Source of the DNA: Microplitis mediator
Taxonomy: Eukaryota > Arthropoda > Insecta > Hymenoptera > Braconidae
Reading direction: 5' to 3'
Length of the DNA: 64,000 bases
Assembly (NCBI RefSeq): GCF_029852145.1
Contig: NC_079979.1
Span: forward strand, 16,255,901-16,319,900
Numbering within the stretch: position 1 is the first letter of the stretch; each line of letters opens with the position of its first letter. A program made the position numbers and the translations under genes. Under the pieces are notes generated by a model. The model did no database searches. It was not told where the DNA came from and was given only the letters and a program-made list of their open reading frames with translations. Positions 58,633 to 64,000 of the stretch are shown piece by piece.

Positions 58633-61600
58633 CTAATTAATAATAACAGACTTTTTATCAGACTTATATCCTATATTTTCAGCTTCTTCAATCGTATCCG
58701 GTAATTTACAACCCAACGTTTCAGGAAATATAAACGAAATAATTCCTGCTGTTATTCCCATGCATCCAAATAATATCAGCGGTAATGATTCCACAATTAT
58801 TGCCTACAAAAATTAATTTATTATTTTATTAAATTTTTTACGCTACAAATCTTAGAAGAACTTGAGGCAAAACGGGACACCATTTTTAAAAAAAAAACTT
58901 TTTTTTGTTTACAAATGCTTGGTTACGATTTAAAAAAAAAAGGAATAAATTATGAAAATTTCAAATTACACGTAATATCCACTGACCAACTTGTCCCAAC
59001 CTTTTGTGTACGCACCGTACAGTGAGAGAAAAAAATCTTTTTGAATTGTATATTCTTACTACAAGAAATTATGATATTAAAAATTTTTAATCTTATATAT
59101 TTTTGGCGCTAAAATTTGAAGATTTCATTCAAAATAATTTTCTTAATCGAAGAAACACAAGTTTATTTCAAGATATTTTAAACTTCTTTTTCTCGCCTCC
59201 GGGCGGAAATCGTCAACTTTCGTTCCGCTGTGCAAAACGAAGTTACCGCTTTCCGCCTCCGTCGAGAAGAAAAATAGTATTGACACCTTGAGAAGTAAAT
59301 AAGAAAGCCTCAGATCACATGTTTGTTGACCTCGGCTCCGCTTCGGCCAACAATTACATTTCTTACTTTACTGCCCTAGGTGTGTAATATACTATTTTGA
59401 CAGTAGTGCACAGAAAAAAAAGTTAACTTGAGTCAAGAAAATATTTTTAAAGACAAACGTTTTCGGAAACCAAGTCAAGATTTTCTTGAGCCAAGAGAAT
59501 TTGTCTTGGTTAAAAAAAATTCGTCTTGGTCGGAAAAGATTTCTACTTTATCTGAGAAAATTTAGGTCTCCAAAAAAATTTTCTTGAATCAAGAATATTT
59601 ACCTTCAGTCAAGAATTTTTTTTTTTCTGTGTGTAAATATATTTTGATTTTCTTCTGTCAAAAAATTTATTCTTCGCGCTAGATATGAAATTAATAATGC
59701 GATAGTTCTATGATACTGAAGTTAGCTGCCGTCTATTAATTTTTTAAATAATAAATTATTAAAAAAAAATATTTGAAAAAATTGCACCTGTAGTTTTTTA
59801 AATTGTCTACACGTGCATATTTTTAGTTTTTGTTTTGGTTGCAATTTACTTGTTTTAAAAAACCCGAAAATTACTAATTGTCTGCTAACTTCAGGGTCAT
59901 AATAATTTATATCAATTTTTTACTCGAAAAAATATTGGTTTCACAAAAATTTTTTTTTTCTCAGTGTAATTAAGCATTTTTAAGCAAAAGAACATTTTTT
60001 TCCCATAAAAATAGTTTCTCATTTTGCCCCGGATTCTCCTACACAAAAAAAGGAATTCTCGGCGCAAGAAAAATTTGGTATTATGATATGAAATCAAAAT
60101 TTTCCTTAAGACTTAAAAAAAATTCGTAATGCAAAAAATTTTTCTCGCCCCAAGAAAATTTTTGTTTTCAATTCATAATTCAAAAATTTTCTTAGAGCAA
60201 GTAAACATTTTTTAGGGAAGAGTAGTAATTTTATGCGCCAAGAAATCCTTTTTTTCTGTGTAAATAATCAAAATTTTTTTATTTTTTGAGAAGTAATTTA
60301 TCTTAAATGCTTACTAATAAACGAGTTTGAGGAGCAAGAATAGAACCAATGCGCCCAGTCATGCTACAAATACTAAGTAAAAAATGCCGTGCTGTTGTTG
60401 GAAACATTTCTGCAGTATAAACATAAACAGCAGCAAAAGCCATTGTTATGCAGCCTTTACCGCTCATATATATGATTATTGGTGCATAAGACCATGAATC
60501 TAAGTAGACAGCAAAATGTTTATTTATTTATACTTAAAAATGATAATAAAAAAACGAAAACAAGTAAATAAATACATAAAACTTGCCTTTGGGGATAAAC
60601 TGAATGCAGAGACAAAAAAATCCGCTCAATAAAAATGAACCAGATAATGTACGTTTACGTCCGGCGTAATCGATAAGTATCCAGCTGAGAAAATACGCGG
60701 GTATCTCAACGAAAGAAACAAGTATGAAATTGACATATTTATCACCGGCAAATGCAACTGAGTTTAATGACAATCCGTAGTAGACAAACGTATTTGTAAG
60801 CCAGCAGAAACAACACGCGAGTAATCTTATCAGAAGTTTTGGACGTGACAATGCCTCCGTCACTGGCGATGAATTTTTATAAGACTCTATTTTTTTTCCT
60901 TGCTAATATTACAAAAAATAAATGTACTTTTAAATTATATTATTTTTTTAATTTTATTTATTACCGTTGGAATTTCAGAGTTTAATTGTTTGTAAACACT
61001 CATTTCAATATTATCCCATTTGATTCCATTTACTTTGGATATTTTTCTGTAAATTTTTTCTACTTCATTGAATTTTTTTTTTGCTATCAACCATCTGGAA
61101 ATGTTGCATAAAGATTTTTTAAATTAATAATTTATGCGAGGCCACGGCGAGTGTTGGAAGTTATTTTTTGTTTAAAAAAAATTTGGTTTATTTTAATAAA
61201 TTTTTCAAAAGTACGGTAAGCCGAGGCAAAATGAGACACCATTTTTTAAATAAAATTTTTTTTGACTAAAAATTTTTAGTTGCAATTTGTAGAAAGAAAA
61301 TGAGGTAAGTTGATCATCGATCAATTCAAAATTTTCATTCAAAAATTATTTTATTTAACACTGAAAAAAGCTGGCTGTGAGGTAAAATGGTTCACTATTG
61401 AAATTTGTTGATTTATTAATTTAATTATCAAAATGAGCTATAATGGTCATTGGTCAAGTGCAAAATCCAGCAAACGTACATTTTTTTTACTGACTGTCCA
61501 TTTCACCAGGTTCAGATTTTGGCAATTTAAAAAAAAAAATTACCGAAAATTTCTGAGTGACTGCATTACCCGGACTGATCAACTTACCCACTTACTGCGA

Positions 61601-62797
61601 ACCATAACAAATATTTTTTTTAAAAAATGAAAATTTTTTAATCAAAAAAGTGATGTCTCAATTTTACCCCGATCTCCTCGATAAATTTAAAGATCAATCA
61701 AAGATCAAGATTTTGCAACTCTAATAAAATTGTTTTTTTTAGCTGATACACATTTTGGATTCATCCATAATCTTTTTTCGCGGTGTTACAACTTTTTTTG
61801 ACAAATGATATTCTGCAAGTAATTTAAAGTTCTCACATGCCGTGTCTCACAATTTAATTATTAATCAAACTAACTAATGAAAAAAAAAAAAGTAAATAAT
61901 TATTTATAAAAATACCTTATTGACTCAGGTATCACGAATGGTAATAATATAGCTAACAAACCAGGCGCAAAAAATACACGAATAATATTTCTCCATGACT
62001 TCAATCCCATCGCCGTCAGTCCTAATAACATTTCTCCTAACGCATAAACGCAGCACATTATCGTGCCGCTAAGTACTCGTCGTTTTTCTCCAGCTATTTC
62101 TAATACTAGAATTAAAGAAAATTTATTTTTAATGCACCCGTCAATCACAACTGAATTACTTAACTATTATTTTCTATTTAAATAAATAAATATATATGTT
62201 TTTTGTTAAAGAAATTATTAATTATTTATGCGAGAATGTGAAAAACCGTGATTGACAAGCATATAAACTTTATTTATAATTTATAATATATATATTATTC
62301 TCACCACGTAATTACGACTTATTGTTGGACTTGACACTAAATTGCGTTTCAGAATATTCATTAAATATTTTCAGCTTTATTTTTATAAACTTAAATTTTC
62401 TTTACCGAAAAAAATTCTCATTCAAATTTTAAATCAAATTTATTTTTTCTAATATTAAAAAAAAAATTATTTATAGCAATAATTTAACAAAATAAATTTT
62501 AAATATTCTCTAGGGCATACTTTTACTAATTTACTTACCTTTTTTTTTTATCATAAATTAAAGTATTTGTAATAGTATTGAATAATTAAATTATTCAAAT
62601 TTTCACCTTTAAAATTATAATTTATAAATAAACAATGCTTACTTAAAATAAATCCAGTACTATAAATGCCAGCAGACGTAACAGATTGCATAAATTCAAA
62701 TACAATAAACATCAAATAATTTACCGAAAACGATTGAATAATTCCAACGATTCCACTTAAGAATGTTTGACTAACAAGTAAAGTTCGTCTTCCATAT
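58633..62797 (-). CDS. SLC22-like organic cation/anion carrier (MFS), 3' six exons only
   Basis: Exons: 62643-62797, 61916-62105, 60965-61094, 60587-60902, 60315-60499 and 58633-58803. Phases agree across every junction, giving about 381 residues. Family marks in order: YGRRTLL (the MFS motif after TM2), FILILEIAGEKRR, VIPESIRW (the PES-RW signature after TM6), a cytoplasmic linker, FVEIPAYFLSWILIDYAGRK (TM8 and the second GRK motif), YTAEMFPTTARH with GRIGSILAPQT (TM10-11), and FPETLGCKLPDTIEEAENIG at the C-terminal end. These are characteristic of SLC22 carriers, plasma-membrane transporters of organic ions such as carnitine or amines; the substrate cannot be read here. The usual SLC22 length is about 550 residues, so TM1, the large extracellular loop and the TM2 start (about 170 residues) are missing. 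Intron 4, counted from the first exon seen (60500-60586), uses a GC donor (AAAG|GCAAGT); all others are GT-AG. The last intron is packed with repeats. Confidence 0.88.
59190..59400 (-). repeat. GGCCGAGGCGAAGCCGAGG family double palindrome (copy 2), reversed
   Basis: AGCCTCAGATCACATGTTTG, CCTCGGCTCCGCTTCGGCC and TCTCGCCTCCGGGCGG correspond to the inverse of 19438-19645. Located inside the last intron of the carrier gene. The short frame at 59103-59291 is not a gene. Confidence 0.6.
59409..59631. mobile_element. CACAGAAAAAAAAG element with CTTGAGTCAAGAAAAT word
   Basis: CACAGAAAAAAAAGTTAACT to AATTTTTTTTTTTTCTGTG; CTTGAGTCAAGA/TCTTGACTCAAG-like words about every 25-35 bases in both orientations. 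Confidence 0.72.
59710..59902. mobile_element. Small inverted-repeat element (CTAACTTCAGGGTCATA)
   Basis: TATGATACTGAAGTTAGC at the left and GCTAACTTCAGGGTCATA at the right are inverse with few mismatches. Part of it recurs at 30255-30400. Confidence 0.6.
60042..60260. mobile_element. CACAAAAAAAGG element with CGCAAGAAAA word
   Basis: CACAAAAAAAGGAATTCTCG to AAATCCTTTTTTTCTGTG; GGCGCAAGAAAA/TTTTCTTGCGCC-type words inside. Same family as 10399-11314, located in the last carrier intron. Confidence 0.65.
61095..61915. other. Intron of the carrier gene with GGCAAAATGAGAC words
   Basis: Words AGCCGAGGCAAAATGAGACAC (about 61211), GAGGTAAAATGGTTCAC (about 61380) and GATGTCTCAATTTTACCCCGAT (about 61651) mark a decayed GGGGCAAAA-type inverted repeat. 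No exon between 61095 and 61915. Confidence 0.5.
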
Positions 62798-62842
62798 CTT
62801 AAAAAAATAAATATAATTATAACAATCATCAGCTTATTTTTG

Positions 62843-62930
62843 CACTGTAAAAAATCGGGAGTGAATCCAGATTTTTTTATGGACGAAGTGATTTCGGAGT
62901 GTCCCGGAGTTCGCGGAGCTTGGAGAAACA
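62843..62930. mobile_element. GGAGTGAA family fragment (copy 5)
   Basis: Starts CACTGTAAAAAATCGGGAGT and includes GTGATTTCGGAGTG, then stops; the right end is missing. Lies just upstream of the first carrier exon recognised, presumably in an intron. Confidence 0.65.
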
Positions 62931-62981
62931 TAATTATTTCAATAAATAATTCATTCAGATATTAATAATTAAACTTAAAAT

Positions 62982-63804
62982 AGGGGAGACCGGGACACGA
63001 CAGCCCCCTTAAGCCGGTAATTATGTTTTATGGCTTTTAATCTATAGCTCAACCTAATTTAGTCCTTTCTTAAACAAATCCATTAAGGTTTTACCAAAAC
63101 TCTAAAAAAAAATTTTTTTTTCTGGGGCACGACGGCCCCCCTCCAAAAAAAGCTTAAAGAAAATTTGTTTTTTTTTTATTGAAAATAAAAGATTTCAACC
63201 ACAAATCGTCCCTTTTCTGGGTAAATCTCGTAACTACAAAATTATAATTTTTTCAGAAATCGGTCAAAACATCTATTCTGTTACACGTGCGTTAACGAAA
63301 ATATTAAAATTCAAAAGTCTCTTGAACATTCTGTTAAAATTATTAAAATTTGGAGCTTTTTCTACGCAATAGCAGTACTAAAGAATGTTTTTCACCCATA
63401 ATTTTAATTATAAAAAAAATTTAGTTATGAGGTTTACCTAGAAAGGGGACGAAATATACTATTTCCGCACCTTTATAATCCCATGAATTTCAAATTTATT
63501 AGAAAAAAAATTTATTTAGCTGATATAAGCAGATTTATTGAAATTTTTGATTTTTCATTTTAACCACAATATAATCTGTTGACCTAAAAGAGCTTTAATC
63601 AATAAATTTTTCAAATTCATTTTAGTTTAGAAAAAAAAAAAATTTCTGTAGCAAATTTCTTTTTGGTGGTCTATTTTGCCCCAGATATCGCAGATCAGCT
63701 TAAAATATCTTTAAAACATCAGAGGTATCACGATTTAACCGAAAATGAAAAAAAAAAAATTTTACAAAATTTTTGAGGGGGGCCGCCGTGCCCCGGTCTC
63801 CCTT
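62982..63804. mobile_element. AGGGGAGACCGGGACACGA element (copy 2)
   Basis: Left AGGGGAGACCGGGACACGAC, right GTGCCCCGGTCTCCCTT, TA at the left edge; GGGGCACGACGGCCCCC words inside. No exon of the carrier gene could be found within it. Confidence 0.8.
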
Positions 63805-64000
63805 ATTATGTTTTTAATCTACAAAATGTTTTAGAAACTAACTAAATTATAATGTCATATACATAATACATAGTGAAAATAATAAATTATTGAATAGCTA
63901 TAGTGACATAGCTTTTATGGAAATATTTTATATTTCGGTACAATATGAAATGTTATCTCGTGATATGGTTGATGTCAGTCATATGACAGTTTGTGACTCA
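63805..64000. other. Window end, no gene seen
   Basis: AT-rich; no reading frame matching the missing amino-terminal part of the carrier. Confidence 0.45.

Larger units (their letters stand above)
58858..60043. repeat. Degenerate GGGGCAAAA-type element in the last intron, carrying inserts
   Basis: Left GAACTTGAGGCAAAACGGGA, right TCATTTTGCCCCGGATTCTCC: rough inverses related to the element at 45523. Between them lie three other repeats (59190-59400, 59409-59631 and 59710-59902). Confidence 0.45.

Noticed and set aside
1..64000. Integrated viral or polydnavirus-type genes, intact transposase or reverse transcriptase
   Set aside because: None of the long frames shows such motifs; only non-autonomous elements are visible.

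Overview
This is an AT-rich, intron-bearing, repeat-crowded stretch of animal nuclear DNA, almost certainly from an insect. The evidence is spliced genes with GT-AG (and one GC-AG) introns, a tandem pair of divergent ionotropic-receptor-like genes, an SLC22-type carrier, and dozens of short inverted-repeat elements. A parasitoid wasp or related hymenopteran is my best guess, but that is inference: nothing here fixes the species. I see no bacterial gene, no integrated virus gene and no intact transposase or reverse transcriptase.

Four protein-coding genes can be reconstructed by hand, all on the minus strand. (1) 9648-13883: a 171-residue secreted protein with six cysteines in the mature chain, four exons, family not recognised. 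(2) 36048-38090 and (3) 41057-43089: two nearly identical three-exon genes (632 and 629 residues) for ionotropic-receptor-like membrane proteins, arising from a tandem duplication with a 5,009-base offset. (4) 58633-62797: the last six exons (about 381 residues) of an SLC22/organic-cation-transporter-like MFS carrier whose 5' exons lie beyond the window or were not recognised. The receptors and the secreted protein could belong to a chemosensory neighbourhood, but the secreted protein's role is unknown.

Layout: 1-9.6 kb intergenic with nested inverted-repeat elements; 9.6-13.9 kb secreted-protein gene with a repeat-filled 3.57 kb intron; 13.9-36 kb a long gene-poor tract; 36-43.1 kb receptor pair with elements between the copies; 43.4-44.6 kb a nested element containing a tRNA-derived SINE; 45-58.5 kb gene-poor, including an 870-base palindromic array; 58.6-62.8 kb carrier gene; 63-64 kb another inverted-repeat element.

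The most striking signal is a style of repeat rather than a gene. Many elements begin CACTG/CACGG/CACAG, end with the inverse, often sit on a TA target duplication, and are filled with one element-specific short word repeated in both orientations (GGTGTTAAA, GGAGTGAA, GGAACNNTTCC, CGCTAGCNGCTAGCG, ATGGTAA and others). Several are nested inside each other, and for some the empty site is preserved in a sister copy within the window.
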